NCBI RefSeq assembly: GCF_014779555.2
Contig: NZ_CP094357.1
Coordinates: 3,410,001-3,474,000, forward strand
Source of the DNA: Lysobacter capsici
GTDB taxonomy: Bacteria > Pseudomonadota > Gammaproteobacteria > Xanthomonadales > Xanthomonadaceae
Length of the DNA stretch: 64,000 nt
Direction of reading: 5' to 3'
The notes beneath the pieces were generated by a model. That model worked only from the letters and a program-made list of their open reading frames with translations. It had not been told where the DNA came from and did not search any database. Shown here in pieces: positions 9,354 to 19,461 of this stretch; position 1 is the first letter of the stretch, and every line of letters begins with the position of its first letter. Both the position numbers and the translations under genes were made by a program.

Positions 9354-10799
9354 TCAGGCCTGGAACGCGCGCAGGCACCATTCCATGATCGGATTCCAGG
9401 TCAGGCCCAGGGTCAGCAGCGCGAGCGCGTTGACCGCGAAGACCACCCGCAGCGGACGGTCCTCGCTCGGCGCCGGCATCTTGCCCTCGGGCTCGTCGAA
9501 GTACATCGCCTTGATCACGCGCAGGTAGTAGAACGCACCGACCACCGCGAACACCACGCCGACGATCGCCAGCCACAGCATGTCGCCGTGCAGCGCGGCC
9601 TTGAGCACCGCCAGCTTGGCCCAGAAGCCCAGGAACGGCGGCAGACCGGCCAGCGAAGCCATCACGCACAGGATCATCGCGGCCAGCCACGGGTTGCGCG
9701 CGTTGAGGCCCTTGTAATCGTCGATCTTGTCAGCCTCGAAGCCGCGGCCCGACATCACGATGATCGCGCCGAACGCCGCCGCGGTCATCAGCGAATAGCT
9801 GATCACGTAGAACATCGCCGCGGCGAAGCCCTGCGGGCCGCCGCCGGCCATGCCGATGAACAGGAAGCCCACGTGCGAAACGGTCGAATACGCGAGCAGT
9901 CTCTTGATATTGGTCTGCACCAGCGCGCTGAGGTTGCCGATCGCCAGCGAGATCACCGCCAGCCCGGCCAGCAGCAGGCGCCAGTGGGCGTCGAGGCCGG
10001 CGGCGCCGACATCGAGCAAGCGGTAGGTCATGCCGAACGCGGCCAGCTTGGGCGCGGCGCCGATGAACAAGGTGATCGGAGTCGGCGCGCCCTGGTAGAC
10101 GTCGGGCAGCCACATGTGGAACGGCGCGGCGCCGAACTTGAAGGCGATGCCGGCGACCACGAACACCACGCCGGTGACCATCATCAGCGAGGACGGACCG
10201 ACCGAGCCGGCGACCGCGATCTGGTCGAGCATCAGGCTGCCGGTGGCGCCGTAGATCAGCGACAGGCCGTACAGCAGCAGGCCCGAGGCCAGCGCGCCGA
10301 GCACGAAGTACTTGATCGCCGCTTCCGAGGCCAGCGGGCTGTCGCGGTCCACCGCGACCAGCGCGTAGGAACACAGCGCCAGCATTTCCAGGCCGACGTA
10401 GACCATCACCAGGCTGCCGGCGGAGACCAGGAACATCATGCCGGCGATCGCGAACAGCATCAGCACCGCGACCTCGCCCTTGTACAGGTTGCGCGCGCGC
10501 AGGTACGGCCAGGTGTAGATCAGCGACAGGATGCCGACCACGCCGATGCCGAGCTTGAGCCCGTCGGCGGCGGTGTCGCGCACGAACATGCCGCTGAGCA
10601 CCGTGCCCTGCCCGCCCACGTCGAAGGCGATCAGCGCGGTCGCGATGGCGACCACGACGATCGAGGCGACGTGGGTGATGACGCGATTGCGCTCCTCGAC
10701 GAACAGATCGAGCATCAGCAGCGCGAACGCGCCGATGACCACCACCAGTTCGGGCAGCAGGGGCATCAGGTCGGCGAAGGTCCGTACGGGCATGTTCAT
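9354..10799 (-). CDS. nuoN: NADH-quinone oxidoreductase subunit N
   Basis: Antiporter-like membrane subunit of respiratory complex I. The 481-residue product is hydrophobic throughout and shows the proton-channel core of the family (AIKYFVLGALASGLLLYGLSLIYG; FKFGAAPFHMWLPDVYQGAPTP; NIKRLLAYSTVSHVGFLFIG). The start is ATG at 10797-10799; ATG at 10793 is an alternative two codons later. It is the last nuo gene, separated from nuoM by 148 bp holding a palindromic repeat, and followed by a strong terminator. Confidence 0.96.
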   Translation of the reverse strand: MNMPVRTFADLMPLLPELVVVIGAFALLMLDLFVEERNRVITHVASIVVVAIATALIAFDVGGQGTVLSGMFVRDTAADGLKLGIGVVGILSLIYTWPYLRARNLYKGEVAVLMLFAIAGMMFLVSAGSLVMVYVGLEMLALCSYALVAVDRDSPLASEAAIKYFVLGALASGLLLYGLSLIYGATGSLMLDQIAVAGSVGPSSLMMVTGVVFVVAGIAFKFGAAPFHMWLPDVYQGAPTPITLFIGAAPKLAAFGMTYRLLDVGAAGLDAHWRLLLAGLAVISLAIGNLSALVQTNIKRLLAYSTVSHVGFLFIGMAGGGPQGFAAAMFYVISYSLMTAAAFGAIIVMSGRGFEADKIDDYKGLNARNPWLAAMILCVMASLAGLPPFLGFWAKLAVLKAALHGDMLWLAIVGVVFAVVGAFYYLRVIKAMYFDEPEGKMPAPSEDRPLRVVFAVNALALLTLGLTWNPIMEWCLRAFQA

Positions 10800-10839
10800 T
10801 AGTGAATCTCTTGGCGGATCAGGCCCGGTTCGAGCCTTG

Positions 10840-10929
10840 CTCTAGGAACGAGTGGAGAGGAGTGAGAAGTGAGCTGCGGTGCCCGCGCTTGCCTCTCGTT
10901 CCTCACTGCTCGCTTCTACTCACTTCTGC
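10840..10929. repeat. GAGTGAGAAGTGAG-type palindromic element
   Basis: The stretch 10844-10872 (GGAACGAGTGGAGAGGAGTG...) is matched in inverted form by 10891-10927 (CTCTCGTTCCTCACTGCTCG...). It fills the nuoM-nuoN gap. It differs in sequence from the other repeat families here but has the same architecture and type of location. Confidence 0.7.
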
Positions 10930-10947
10930 GCGGGCGAGGCCCGCGCC

Positions 10948-12465
10948 TTACAACTTGCTGGCGACGATCTGGGTGGCGAGATTGGCGATCGCCGGCTCCA
11001 TCAGGTCGGTCAGCGGCTTGGGCCACAGGCCGAGCACCAGCACGCCGGCGGCGAACACGCCCAGCACGAAGGCTTCGCGCGGGTTGATGTCTTCCAGCTC
11101 GGCGACGTGCGCGTTGCCCACTTCGCCCCAGATCACCCGCTTGACCAGCCACAACGTGTAACCCGCGCCGACGATCAGCGTGGTCGCCGCGCCGAAGGCG
11201 ATCAGCGGATGGGCCTGGAACGAGGCCAGGATCACCATGAACTCGCCGACGAAACCCGAGGTGCCCGGCAGACCGGAGTTGGCCATCGCGAACAACACCA
11301 CGAACGCGGCGAACCACGGCATGACATTGGCCACGCCGCCGTAATCCTTGATCATGCGGCTGTGCATGCGGTCGTACAGCACGCCGACGCAGGTGAACAT
11401 CGCGCCCGACACGAAGCCGTGGCTGATCATCTGCACCATCGCGCCCTGCAGGCCCAGGCGCGCGGCATCGCTGCCGTGGACGTCGCCGTTGTGCACCAGG
11501 GTGAAGGCGATGAAGGTGCCCAGGGTGACGAAGCCCATGTGCGAGACCGACGAATACGCGATCAGCTTCTTCATGTCTTCCTGGACCAATGCGACCAGGC
11601 CGACGTAGATGATCGCGATCAGGCTCAGGCCGATCACCAGCCCGGCGTACTCGTGGCCGGCGTCGGGCACGATCGGCAGGACGAAGCGCAGGAAACCGTA
11701 GCCGCCGATCTTCAGCATGATCGCCGCCAGGATCACCGAACCGGCGGTCGGCGCCTCCACGTGCGCGTCCGGCAACCAGGTGTGGACCGGGAACATCGGC
11801 ACCTTGACCGCGAACGCGATCAGGAAGCCGAAGAAGATCCACATCTGCTCGGTCGCGGTGAGCTGCAGCGCGTACATGTCCGCCAGCTGCCAGCTGCCGC
11901 CCTTGAGGTACAGGTAGATCAACCCGACCAGCATGAACACCGAGCCGAGGAAGGTGTACAGGAAGAACTTCACCGACGCGTACACGCGGCGCGGGCCGCC
12001 CCACACGCCGATGATGATGAACATCGGGATCAGCATGCCTTCGAAGAAGACATAGAACAGCAGCGAGTCCAGCGCCGAGAACACGCCGACCATCAGGCCT
12101 TCGAGGATCAGGAACGCGGCGTAGTACTGGCTCACGCGCTTGTCGATCGAGGTCCAGGCGCTGATCAGCACCAGGGTCGAGGTCAGCGTGGTCAGCGCGA
12201 TCAGCGCCGCCGAGATGCCGTCCGCGCCGAGGTGGTAGCGGATGTCGTAACTGGGAATCCACGCGCGCTGCTCGACCAGTTGCATCGAGGCGCTGGTGAA
12301 GTCGCCGTGGGTGAACATCGTCAGGCTCAGGCCGAAGGTGACGATGGCCACGATCAGCGCGAACCAGCGCGCGGCGTTGGCGCGTTCGTTGCCGAACGCG
12401 AGGGTGGCGAAGCCGCCGAGAATCGGCAGCCAGATCAGGAGGCTAAGCAAGGGCACGGGGCTCAC
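10948..12465 (-). CDS. nuoM: NADH-quinone oxidoreductase subunit M
   Basis: Antiporter-like proton-pumping subunit of complex I. The 505-residue hydrophobic protein has the conserved Glu region in FEGMLIPMFIIIGVWGG, VKVPMFPVHTWLPDAHVEAPTAGSVILA, and DMKKLIAYSSVSHMGF. The start is GTG at 12463-12465, with AGGA about 9 bases upstream, because the protein then begins at the first membrane segment (SPVPLLSLLIWLPILGGF); in-frame codons upstream to 12522 are polar. It lies 19 bp after nuoL. Confidence 0.95.
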   Translation of the reverse strand: MSPVPLLSLLIWLPILGGFATLAFGNERANAARWFALIVAIVTFGLSLTMFTHGDFTSASMQLVEQRAWIPSYDIRYHLGADGISAALIALTTLTSTLVLISAWTSIDKRVSQYYAAFLILEGLMVGVFSALDSLLFYVFFEGMLIPMFIIIGVWGGPRRVYASVKFFLYTFLGSVFMLVGLIYLYLKGGSWQLADMYALQLTATEQMWIFFGFLIAFAVKVPMFPVHTWLPDAHVEAPTAGSVILAAIMLKIGGYGFLRFVLPIVPDAGHEYAGLVIGLSLIAIIYVGLVALVQEDMKKLIAYSSVSHMGFVTLGTFIAFTLVHNGDVHGSDAARLGLQGAMVQMISHGFVSGAMFTCVGVLYDRMHSRMIKDYGGVANVMPWFAAFVVLFAMANSGLPGTSGFVGEFMVILASFQAHPLIAFGAATTLIVGAGYTLWLVKRVIWGEVGNAHVAELEDINPREAFVLGVFAAGVLVLGLWPKPLTDLMEPAIANLATQIVASKL

Positions 12466-12484
12466 GTCTCGGGTCCTTGTGTGG

Positions 12485-14662
12485 TTATTGCCAGAACCGG
12501 ATGACGACGGCCAGAAGCACAATCAGGCCGATAATCATCGCGAAGGCGTAGTGGTAGAGGTAACCGGACTGGACCCGGCGGGTCAGGTTGGCGACGAAGC
12601 CGACCAGACCGGCGCTGCCGTTGACGATCGCGCCGTCGATCAGCTTGCTGTCGATCGCGCGCGAGGCCTTGCCGACCTGCACGCCGCCGCCGGCGAAGCC
12701 GTCGATCCAGAGATTGTCCATGCCGTATTTGTTTTCCAGGATGCGGATCGGCAGCTTGAACAGCTTGGCGGCCTTGGCCGGAAGTTCCGGTTTCCACAGG
12801 TACATGATCGTGGCCAGCGCGAAGCCGGAGAAGGCGAGCCAGAACGCCGGCGCGGTGAAGCCGTGCAGCGCGAACTTGATCGGGCCGTGCCAGGCTTCTT
12901 CGCCGACCTGGGCGATGGTGTCGCGCGCGGCCGACAGGTCGATCGCGCCGAGGAAGAACGGCAGCTGCTTGTGGTGACCGAGCCAGTCGGTGCCGAACAG
13001 CATCGGACCTGCGGTGAAGAAACCGATCAGCACCGACGGGATCGCCAGCAGGATCAGCGGCAAGGTCACCACCCACGGCGATTCGTGCGGCTCGTGCGCG
13101 CCATGGTGGCCGTGATCGTCGTGGGCGCCGCCGTCGTGGGCATGATCGTCGTGCTTGTGCCCGTCATGCGCATGCGCATCGTGCGCATGATCGTCATGGC
13201 CGTGCTCGGCATGCGCGTCGCGGAAACGCTCCTTGCCGTGGAAGGTCATGTACAGCAGGCGGAAGCTGTAGAACGCGGTCACGAAGGCGCCCAGCAGCAC
13301 CGCCCAGTAGGCGTACTGCGAGATCCAGCTGGCATGTTCGCCATGCGCGGCATGCGCGGCGGCTTCGATGATGGTGTCCTTCGAATAGAAACCGGCGAAG
13401 AACGGCGTGCCAACCAGAGCCAGGGTGCCGAGCAGGCTGGTCCAGTAGGTGATCGGCATGTACTTGCGCAGGCCGCCCATCTTGCGCATGTCCTGCTCGT
13501 GGTGCATGCCGATGATGACCGAGCCGGCGGCCAGGAACAGCAGCGCCTTGAAGAAGGCGTGGGTCATCAGGTGATACACCGCCGCCGAGTACGCCGACAC
13601 GCCGAGCGCGACGGTCATGTAGCCCAACTGCGACAGGGTCGAATACGCGACCACGCGCTTGATGTCGTTCTGCACGATGCCGATCAGGCCGGTCCAGAAC
13701 GCGGTGGTGGCGCCGATGAACAGCACGAAGTTCAGCGCGGTCTGCGACAGCTCGAACAGCGGCGACATGCGCGCGACCATGAAGATGCCCGCGGTCACCA
13801 TCGTCGCGGCGTGGATCAGCGCCGAGATCGGGGTCGGGCCTTCCATCGAGTCGGGTAGCCACACGTGCAGCGGGACCTGCGCCGACTTACCCATCGCACC
13901 GATGAACAGACAGATGCAGATCGCGGTCGGCGCCGACCATTCGACCGGCTGGTCGAGCAAGGTCCAGGTGTGGCCGAACAGGCTCAGGCTGCCGCTCCAC
14001 ACCGGAATGGTCTTGTCGGCCAGCGTGCCGGCGTTGGCGAACACGATGCCGTAGTCCAGCGAACCCAGGATCGACAGCACCCCGGCGATGCCGAGCAGGA
14101 AGCCGAAGTCGCCGACGCGGTTGACCAGGAACGCCTTCATGTTGGCGAACACCGCGGTCGGCTTCTTGAACCAGAAGCCGATCAGCAGGTACGACACCAG
14201 GCCCACCGCTTCCCAGCCGAAGAACAGCTGCAGGAAGTTGTTGCTCATGACCAGCATGAGCATCGAGAAGGTGAACAGCGAGATGTAGCTGAAGAAGCGC
14301 TGGTAACCCGGGTCCTCGGCCATGTAGCCGATGGTGTAGATGTGCACCAGCAGCGAGACGAAGGTGACGACCACCATCATCATCGCGGTCAGCTTGTCGA
14401 CCATGAAGCCGACGTGGGCCTCGTAGCCGCCGATCTGGAACCAGGTGTAGATGTTTTCGTTGAACGGGACGGCGCCCTGCCCGACCAGCTGCCACAGCAC
14501 GAACATCGACATCGCGCAGCTCGCCGCGACGCCGAGGATGGTGATGCTGTGCGAGCCGGCGCGGCCGACCTTGCGTCCGAACAGGCCGGCGATGATGGCG
14601 CCGAGCAACGGCGCAAGCACGATCGCGAGCAGGAGGGACTTGGAGAGTACGACGGGTTGCAT
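12485..14662 (-). CDS. nuoL: NADH-quinone oxidoreductase subunit L
   Basis: Distal antiporter-like subunit of complex I with the long lateral helix. The 725-residue product contains the family core (FFGWEAVGLVSYLLIGFWFKKPTA, GKSAQVPLHVWLPDSMEGPTPISALIHAATMV, DIKRVVAYSTLSQLGYM). Near residues 480-525 it has a cytoplasmic-type insertion made almost only of His, Asp, Ala and Gly (for example HDDHAHDAHAHDGHKHDDHA), which probably binds divalent metal or is just a low-complexity loop. The start is ATG at 14660-14662. nuoK ends 5 bp upstream. Confidence 0.96.
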   Translation of the reverse strand: MQPVVLSKSLLLAIVLAPLLGAIIAGLFGRKVGRAGSHSITILGVAASCAMSMFVLWQLVGQGAVPFNENIYTWFQIGGYEAHVGFMVDKLTAMMMVVVTFVSLLVHIYTIGYMAEDPGYQRFFSYISLFTFSMLMLVMSNNFLQLFFGWEAVGLVSYLLIGFWFKKPTAVFANMKAFLVNRVGDFGFLLGIAGVLSILGSLDYGIVFANAGTLADKTIPVWSGSLSLFGHTWTLLDQPVEWSAPTAICICLFIGAMGKSAQVPLHVWLPDSMEGPTPISALIHAATMVTAGIFMVARMSPLFELSQTALNFVLFIGATTAFWTGLIGIVQNDIKRVVAYSTLSQLGYMTVALGVSAYSAAVYHLMTHAFFKALLFLAAGSVIIGMHHEQDMRKMGGLRKYMPITYWTSLLGTLALVGTPFFAGFYSKDTIIEAAAHAAHGEHASWISQYAYWAVLLGAFVTAFYSFRLLYMTFHGKERFRDAHAEHGHDDHAHDAHAHDGHKHDDHAHDGGAHDDHGHHGAHEPHESPWVVTLPLILLAIPSVLIGFFTAGPMLFGTDWLGHHKQLPFFLGAIDLSAARDTIAQVGEEAWHGPIKFALHGFTAPAFWLAFSGFALATIMYLWKPELPAKAAKLFKLPIRILENKYGMDNLWIDGFAGGGVQVGKASRAIDSKLIDGAIVNGSAGLVGFVANLTRRVQSGYLYHYAFAMIIGLIVLLAVVIRFWQ

Positions 14663-14667
14663 GCCGG

Positions 14668-14994
14668 TCAGCCCTTCATCGTGTCGATTTCAGCGACGTT
14701 GATCGTGCGCCGGTTGCGGAACAGCGTGACCAGGATCGCCAGGCCGATGGCGGCCTCGGCGGCGGCGACGGTGAGGATGAAGAACACGAACACCTGACCG
14801 GCCGGATCGGCCAACTGGCGCGAGAACGCGACGAAGTTGATGTTGACCGCGAGCAGCATCAGCTCGATCGACATCAGCAACACGATCACGTTCTTGCGAT
14901 TGAGGAAGATGCCGGCGACGCTGATGCAGAACAGCACCGCGCCCAAGGCCAGATAGTGGCCGAGGGCTAAGCCCGACCCGATGAATTCGTTCAT
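14668..14994 (-). CDS. nuoK: NADH-quinone oxidoreductase subunit K
   Basis: Small three-helix membrane subunit of complex I. The 108-residue product has the conserved helix Glu in [20 protein letters not shown] and a second acidic position in [19 protein letters not shown]. It is a few residues longer than the common ~100. The start is ATG at 14992-14994, overlapping the nuoJ stop by 4 bp (ATGA type), which implies translational coupling. Confidence 0.96.
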   Translation of the reverse strand: MNEFIGSGLALGHYLALGAVLFCISVAGIFLNRKNVIVLLMSIELMLLAVNINFVAFSRQLADPAGQVFVFFILTVAAAEAAIGLAILVTLFRNRRTINVAEIDTMKG

Positions 14995-15635
14995 GGCTTG
15001 GCCTCCTGCGCGGCGGGCTCGGCGGGCGTGGGTTCGACCACGGCGGGCTTCGTCGCGTCCATCTTGATCATGCGCACGCGGTCGCTGGCGCGGACCCGCG
15101 ACTGCTCGCTCGGATTCTGGTGCTTGGCGCCGGGACGGCGACGCAGGGTCAGCATCACCGCGGCGATCACCGCCACGGTCAGGATCACCGCGGCGACCTC
15201 GAACGGCAGCAGGAAGTCGGTGAACAGCGCCATCGCCAGCCACTTGGTGTTGGAGCCGCCGGAGGCGTCGGCGGTCAGCGGCGCGACGATGCTGGCCTTG
15301 ACCCCGATCAGGGTGACCATCTCCACCAGCATCACCACCGCGACCAGCAGGCCGACCGGCAAATATCTGACGTAGCCCTCGCGCAGCGGCGCGACGTCGA
15401 TATCGAGCATCATCACCACGAACAGGAACAGCACCATCACCGCGCCGACGTAGACCAGGATCAGGGCCACGCCGAGAAATTCGGCGCCGGCGATGATCCA
15501 CACGCAGGCGACCGAGAAGAACGTCAGCACCAAGCTGAGCGCGGCATGGACCGGGTTCTTGACGCTGATCACGGCCACGGCCGATAGCGTGGCCGCGGCG
15601 GCGAAGACGAAGAAGGCGATCTGGGCGAGATCCAT
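14991..15635 (-). CDS. nuoJ: NADH-quinone oxidoreductase subunit J
   Basis: Five-helix membrane subunit of complex I that carries the pi-bulge helix of the coupling region. The 214-residue product begins [20 protein letters not shown], and [21 protein letters not shown] is the characteristic third helix. After about residue 165 there is a polar tail ([16 protein letters not shown]...) with an Ala/Pro/Glu-rich end, not part of the membrane core. The start is ATG at 15633-15635, 8 bp after nuoI. Confidence 0.95.
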   Translation of the reverse strand: MDLAQIAFFVFAAAATLSAVAVISVKNPVHAALSLVLTFFSVACVWIIAGAEFLGVALILVYVGAVMVLFLFVVMMLDIDVAPLREGYVRYLPVGLLVAVVMLVEMVTLIGVKASIVAPLTADASGGSNTKWLAMALFTDFLLPFEVAAVILTVAVIAAVMLTLRRRPGAKHQNPSEQSRVRASDRVRMIKMDATKPAVVEPTPAEPAAQEAKP

Positions 15636-15643
15636 ATCAGTAC

Positions 15644-16132
15644 TCAGCGGAAGGCGGCGTCGGCGGCGCGGCGCTCGGCGATCTCGGTCTCGAGACGGTC
15701 GCCGATCGCCAGCAGCTGCGGTTTGGTGACGATGTTCTGTCCGCGCTGTTCGAAGTGGTATTCGTGGATATGCGTTTCCACGATCGAGTCGACCGGGCAC
15801 GACTCCTCGCAGAACCCGCAGAAAATGCACTTGAACAGGTCGATGTCGTAACGCGTGGTGCGGCGGGTGCCGTCGGCGCGCTTTTCCGAGTCGATCGTGA
15901 TCGCCAGCGCCGGACACACCGCTTCGCACAATTTGCAGGCGATGCAGCGCTCTTCGCCGTTGGGATAACGGCGCAGCGCGTGGATGCCGCGGAAACGCGG
16001 CGATTGCGGGGTCTTCTCCATCGGGTACATCAGCGTGTACTTGGGCTTGAACAGGTACTTGAGCGTCAGCCCGAGGCCCTGCATCAGCTCGATCAGGAGC
16101 AGACTCTTGAAATAGGAAACGATGCGATTCAT
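15644..16132 (-). CDS. nuoI: NADH-quinone oxidoreductase subunit I
   Basis: Ferredoxin-like peripheral-arm subunit carrying iron-sulfur clusters N6a and N6b. The 162-residue product has two CxxCxxCxxxCP motifs, [12 protein letters not shown] (Cys63-Cys73) and [12 protein letters not shown] (Cys102-Cys112), enough for two 4Fe-4S clusters. An N-terminal amphipathic stretch ([18 protein letters not shown]) likely lies on the membrane. ATG at 16130-16132, 17 bp after nuoH. Confidence 0.97.
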   Translation of the reverse strand: MNRIVSYFKSLLLIELMQGLGLTLKYLFKPKYTLMYPMEKTPQSPRFRGIHALRRYPNGEERCIACKLCEAVCPALAITIDSEKRADGTRRTTRYDIDLFKCIFCGFCEESCPVDSIVETHIHEYHFEQRGQNIVTKPQLLAIGDRLETEIAERRAADAAFR

Positions 16133-16149
16133 GTCGAGGATGCCTGTCC

Positions 16150-17226
16150 TTACACGTTCGGCAGGAACACTTTGTAGTACGCCATGACGGCGACTACGCA
16201 GATCCAGGCGATGGTCAGCGGGATGAAGACCTTCCAGCCCAGCCGCATGATCTGGTCATAGCGGTAGCGCGGGAACGAAGCACGGAACCAGATGAAGCAG
16301 CTGGCGAAGAAGAACACCTTGGCGAACAGCCACCACCAGCCGTCGACCGACAGCAGCGGAATGCCCAGGCCCTGGAACGGGCTCAGCCAGCCGCCGAGGA
16401 AGAAGATCGCGGTCAGGAAGCTGATCAGGATCATGTTGGCGTATTCGGCCAAGAAGAACAGCGCGAACGCCGAACCCGAATACTCGACCATGTGACCGGC
16501 GACGATTTCCGACTCGCCCTCGACCACGTCGAACGGCGCGCGGTTGGTCTCGGCCACGCCGGAAATGAAATACACCACGAACAGCGGCAGCATCGGCAGC
16601 GCGAACCATTCCAGCGCGCCGGCGTTGCCCGACTGCGCCATCACGATGTCGGTGAGATTCAGGCTGCCGGCGCCGACCATCACGCCGACCATGGCGAAGC
16701 CCATGGCGATTTCGTAGGACACGACCTGCGCGGCGGCGCGCATCGCGCCGAGGAAGGCGTACTTCGAGTTCGACGCCCAACCGGCGAGGATGATGCCGTA
16801 CACGCCCAGCGAGGTCATCGCCAGCAGATACAACAGGCCGGCGTTGGCGTTCGACAACACCGCTTTCGCATCGAACGGCACCACCGCCCAGGCCGCGAAC
16901 GCCGGCGCCAGGGTCAGCAGCGGCGCGAGCTTGTACAGGAACGACTCGGCCTTGGTCGGCTGGATCACTTCCTTGAACAGCAGTTTGAACACGTCGGCGA
17001 AGGCTTGCAGGACGCCCATGCCGACGTACATCGGACCGCGGCGCACGTGCATCCAGCCGATCAGCTTGCGTTCCCAGACCACGTAGAACGCGACGGTGAT
17101 GATCACCGGCATCGCGATCAGCAGGATCTTGAGCACGATCCAGGCCACCGCGCCGGCCATGCCGAACGACAGGAACCATTCGCGCGTCGGGTCGACGACC
17201 TGGGTGAAGAACATTCCGTCGGCCAT
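16150..17226 (-). CDS. nuoH: NADH-quinone oxidoreductase subunit H
   Basis: Membrane subunit that forms part of the quinone chamber. The 358-residue product contains the signature [20 protein letters not shown], the charged quinone-site loop ([24 protein letters not shown]) and C-terminal [24 protein letters not shown] at 17224-17226, 3 bp after the nuoG stop. Confidence 0.97.
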   Translation of the reverse strand: MADGMFFTQVVDPTREWFLSFGMAGAVAWIVLKILLIAMPVIITVAFYVVWERKLIGWMHVRRGPMYVGMGVLQAFADVFKLLFKEVIQPTKAESFLYKLAPLLTLAPAFAAWAVVPFDAKAVLSNANAGLLYLLAMTSLGVYGIILAGWASNSKYAFLGAMRAAAQVVSYEIAMGFAMVGVMVGAGSLNLTDIVMAQSGNAGALEWFALPMLPLFVVYFISGVAETNRAPFDVVEGESEIVAGHMVEYSGSAFALFFLAEYANMILISFLTAIFFLGGWLSPFQGLGIPLLSVDGWWWLFAKVFFFASCFIWFRASFPRYRYDQIMRLGWKVFIPLTIAWICVVAVMAYYKVFLPNV

Positions 17227-17229
17227 GGT

Positions 17230-19461
17230 TTAAGCCCTCCCCGCCTGCACGCGGCCGGCACCCAGCGGTGCGGTGGCGCCATGCCCGCTTTCGATCCATA
17301 CCGTGCCCGGCGCGACCTGCGCGCTGAGCACGACCGGCAACGTCGCCGTGCCGGCGTCGGCGCTGAACTTGCCGACCATGCCGTCGCCGAAACCGAGCGC
17401 GGCCGCATCGTTGGGATTGAGCACGGCGCGCGGTTCCAGATTGAGCGGATGCGATTGCAGCGCCGGCGCGCGGCGCACGGTCGCGTCGCTGCGGTAGATC
17501 GCGGTCGACACCGCGACTTCGAGCCCCTCGCCCGCCACCGTGGGCGCGCGGCCCGCGGCCGGCGTGACGGCGCGCGGCGCGATGCCGGCGCGCAGACCGG
17601 CCAGATCGGTGAAGGCGAAGCCATCGGCGTTCAACTCGCCGCCGAGCGCGCGCAGCACGCGCCAGCCCGGACGCGCTTCGCCCGGCAGCTTGCCGCCGGC
17701 CGACGCGTTCTGGGCGATGCCGTCGAGATTGGTCAAGGTCGCATCGACCTCGGGCAGCAGGCCGATCGGCAGGATCACGTCGGCGACGGCCTTGGTCGAA
17801 CGACAGGCGTAATGACTGAAGGCCACGACCTGGGCCGCGCCGAGCGCGCGCAGCGCGCTTTGGGTGTCGGCGAAATCCAGACCCGGCTCGATGCCGTAGA
17901 TCACATAGGCGCTGCGCGCATCGCTGAGCATGCCGCCGGCGTCGCGCGAACTCGGCAGCACGCCGTACTGGGCGAGACCGACCGCGTTGGCGCCCTGCGG
18001 AATGCGGCACAGCTTGGCGCCTGTCGCAGCGGCCAGCGACTTCGCGGCGGCGCGGATCGACGCGGCGTACGGGCCGTTCTCGGCCAGCGCGCCGACGATG
18101 ATCGCGGCGTGATTACCGGCCTTGGCGACTTCGCGCAGCGCCTCGTCGCCGAGCGCGGCGGCGAGCTGCGACGGCGCGACGATGCGCTTGCTGGCGATGT
18201 CGAAGGTGAAGTCAAAATCGACCGGGTTGACTACGTGAATCTTGGCGCCGCGGGTGAACGCCTTGCGGATGCGCTGATGCACCAGCGGCAGCTCGTGACG
18301 CAGGTTGCTGCCGACGATCACCACCACATCGGCCTTGTCGAGCTCGGCGACCGGCATGGCGAAGGTTTCGGCGACCGCGGCGTCGGACAGATCGTGCTGC
18401 GAGATGCGGTGATCGATATTGCCGGTGCCGAGCGCTTCGGCCAGGCGCGCGAGCAGCGCGCCCTCTTCGTTCGAAGTCGCCGGATGCGCGAGCACGCCGA
18501 GATTGTCGCCGGCGTTGTCGCGCAGGATCTTCGCCGCGCGCGCCAGCGCTTCGTCCCACGAAGCCTCGCGCCATTCGCCGTTGTCCTTGACCAGCGGACG
18601 CTGCGCGCGATCTTCCGCGTACAGGCCCTGGTGCGAGTAGCGGTCGCGATCCGACAGCCAGCACTCGTTGACCGCTTCGTTGTCGCGCGGCACGGTGCGC
18701 AGCACGTCGCCGCGGCGCAGATGCAGGAACAGGTTGCTGCCGAGCGCGTCGTGATAACCCAGCGACTCGCGCGCGGTCAGTTCCCACGGACGCGCCTTGA
18801 ACTGGAACACCTTGTTGGTCAGCGCGCCGACCGGGCACACGTCGATGACGTTGCCCGACAGCTCGGTGGTCAACGGCTTGCCGTCGAAGGTGCCGATCTG
18901 CAGATTCTCGCCGCGGTACATGCCGCCGAGTTCGTAGGTACCGGCGATTTCGGCGGTGAAGCGGACGCAGCGCGTGCACTGGATGCAGCGGGTCATCTCG
19001 GTCGCGACCAGCGGACCGATATCCTCGTCGGGCACCACGCGCTTGCGCTCGGAGAAACGGCTGACCGAACGGCCGTAGCCCATCGACAGGTCCTGCAGCT
19101 CGCACTCGCCGCCCTGATCGCAGATCGGGCAGTCGAGCGGATGGTTGACCAGCAGGAACTCCATCACGTTGCGCTGCGACTTCAACGCCTTTTCGCTGCG
19201 GGTGACGACCTTCATGCCGTCCATGACCGGCGTGGCGCAGGCCGGCGCCGGCTTGGGCATCTTCTCGACTTCGACCAGGCACATGCGGCAGTTCGCCGCG
19301 ATCGCCAGCTTGTCGTGATAGCAAAAACGCGGGATCGGAATGCCGGCCTTGTCGGCGGCCTGGATGATCATCGAACCCTTCGGCGCGGCCATCTCGACGC
19401 CGTCGATGAAGACGGTGACGTGATCGGGCGGCAGGTTGGGGTTTACCGGTTGGGCGCTCAT
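17230..19461 (-). CDS. nuoG: NADH-quinone oxidoreductase subunit G
   Basis: Largest peripheral-arm subunit, carrying a 2Fe-2S and several 4Fe-4S clusters in a molybdopterin-oxidoreductase-like scaffold. The 743-residue product has the ferredoxin domain (FCYHDKLAIAANCRMCLVEVEK near residue 46), the His-ligated segment HPLDCPICDQGGECELQD, then CIQCTRCVRF, followed by a long domain without a visible cofactor site. It is shorter than the ~900-residue enterobacterial form. The start is ATG at 19459-19461, overlapping nuoF by 4 bp. Confidence 0.96.
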   Translation of the reverse strand: MSAQPVNPNLPPDHVTVFIDGVEMAAPKGSMIIQAADKAGIPIPRFCYHDKLAIAANCRMCLVEVEKMPKPAPACATPVMDGMKVVTRSEKALKSQRNVMEFLLVNHPLDCPICDQGGECELQDLSMGYGRSVSRFSERKRVVPDEDIGPLVATEMTRCIQCTRCVRFTAEIAGTYELGGMYRGENLQIGTFDGKPLTTELSGNVIDVCPVGALTNKVFQFKARPWELTARESLGYHDALGSNLFLHLRRGDVLRTVPRDNEAVNECWLSDRDRYSHQGLYAEDRAQRPLVKDNGEWREASWDEALARAAKILRDNAGDNLGVLAHPATSNEEGALLARLAEALGTGNIDHRISQHDLSDAAVAETFAMPVAELDKADVVVIVGSNLRHELPLVHQRIRKAFTRGAKIHVVNPVDFDFTFDIASKRIVAPSQLAAALGDEALREVAKAGNHAAIIVGALAENGPYAASIRAAAKSLAAATGAKLCRIPQGANAVGLAQYGVLPSSRDAGGMLSDARSAYVIYGIEPGLDFADTQSALRALGAAQVVAFSHYACRSTKAVADVILPIGLLPEVDATLTNLDGIAQNASAGGKLPGEARPGWRVLRALGGELNADGFAFTDLAGLRAGIAPRAVTPAAGRAPTVAGEGLEVAVSTAIYRSDATVRRAPALQSHPLNLEPRAVLNPNDAAALGFGDGMVGKFSADAGTATLPVVLSAQVAPGTVWIESGHGATAPLGAGRVQAGRA

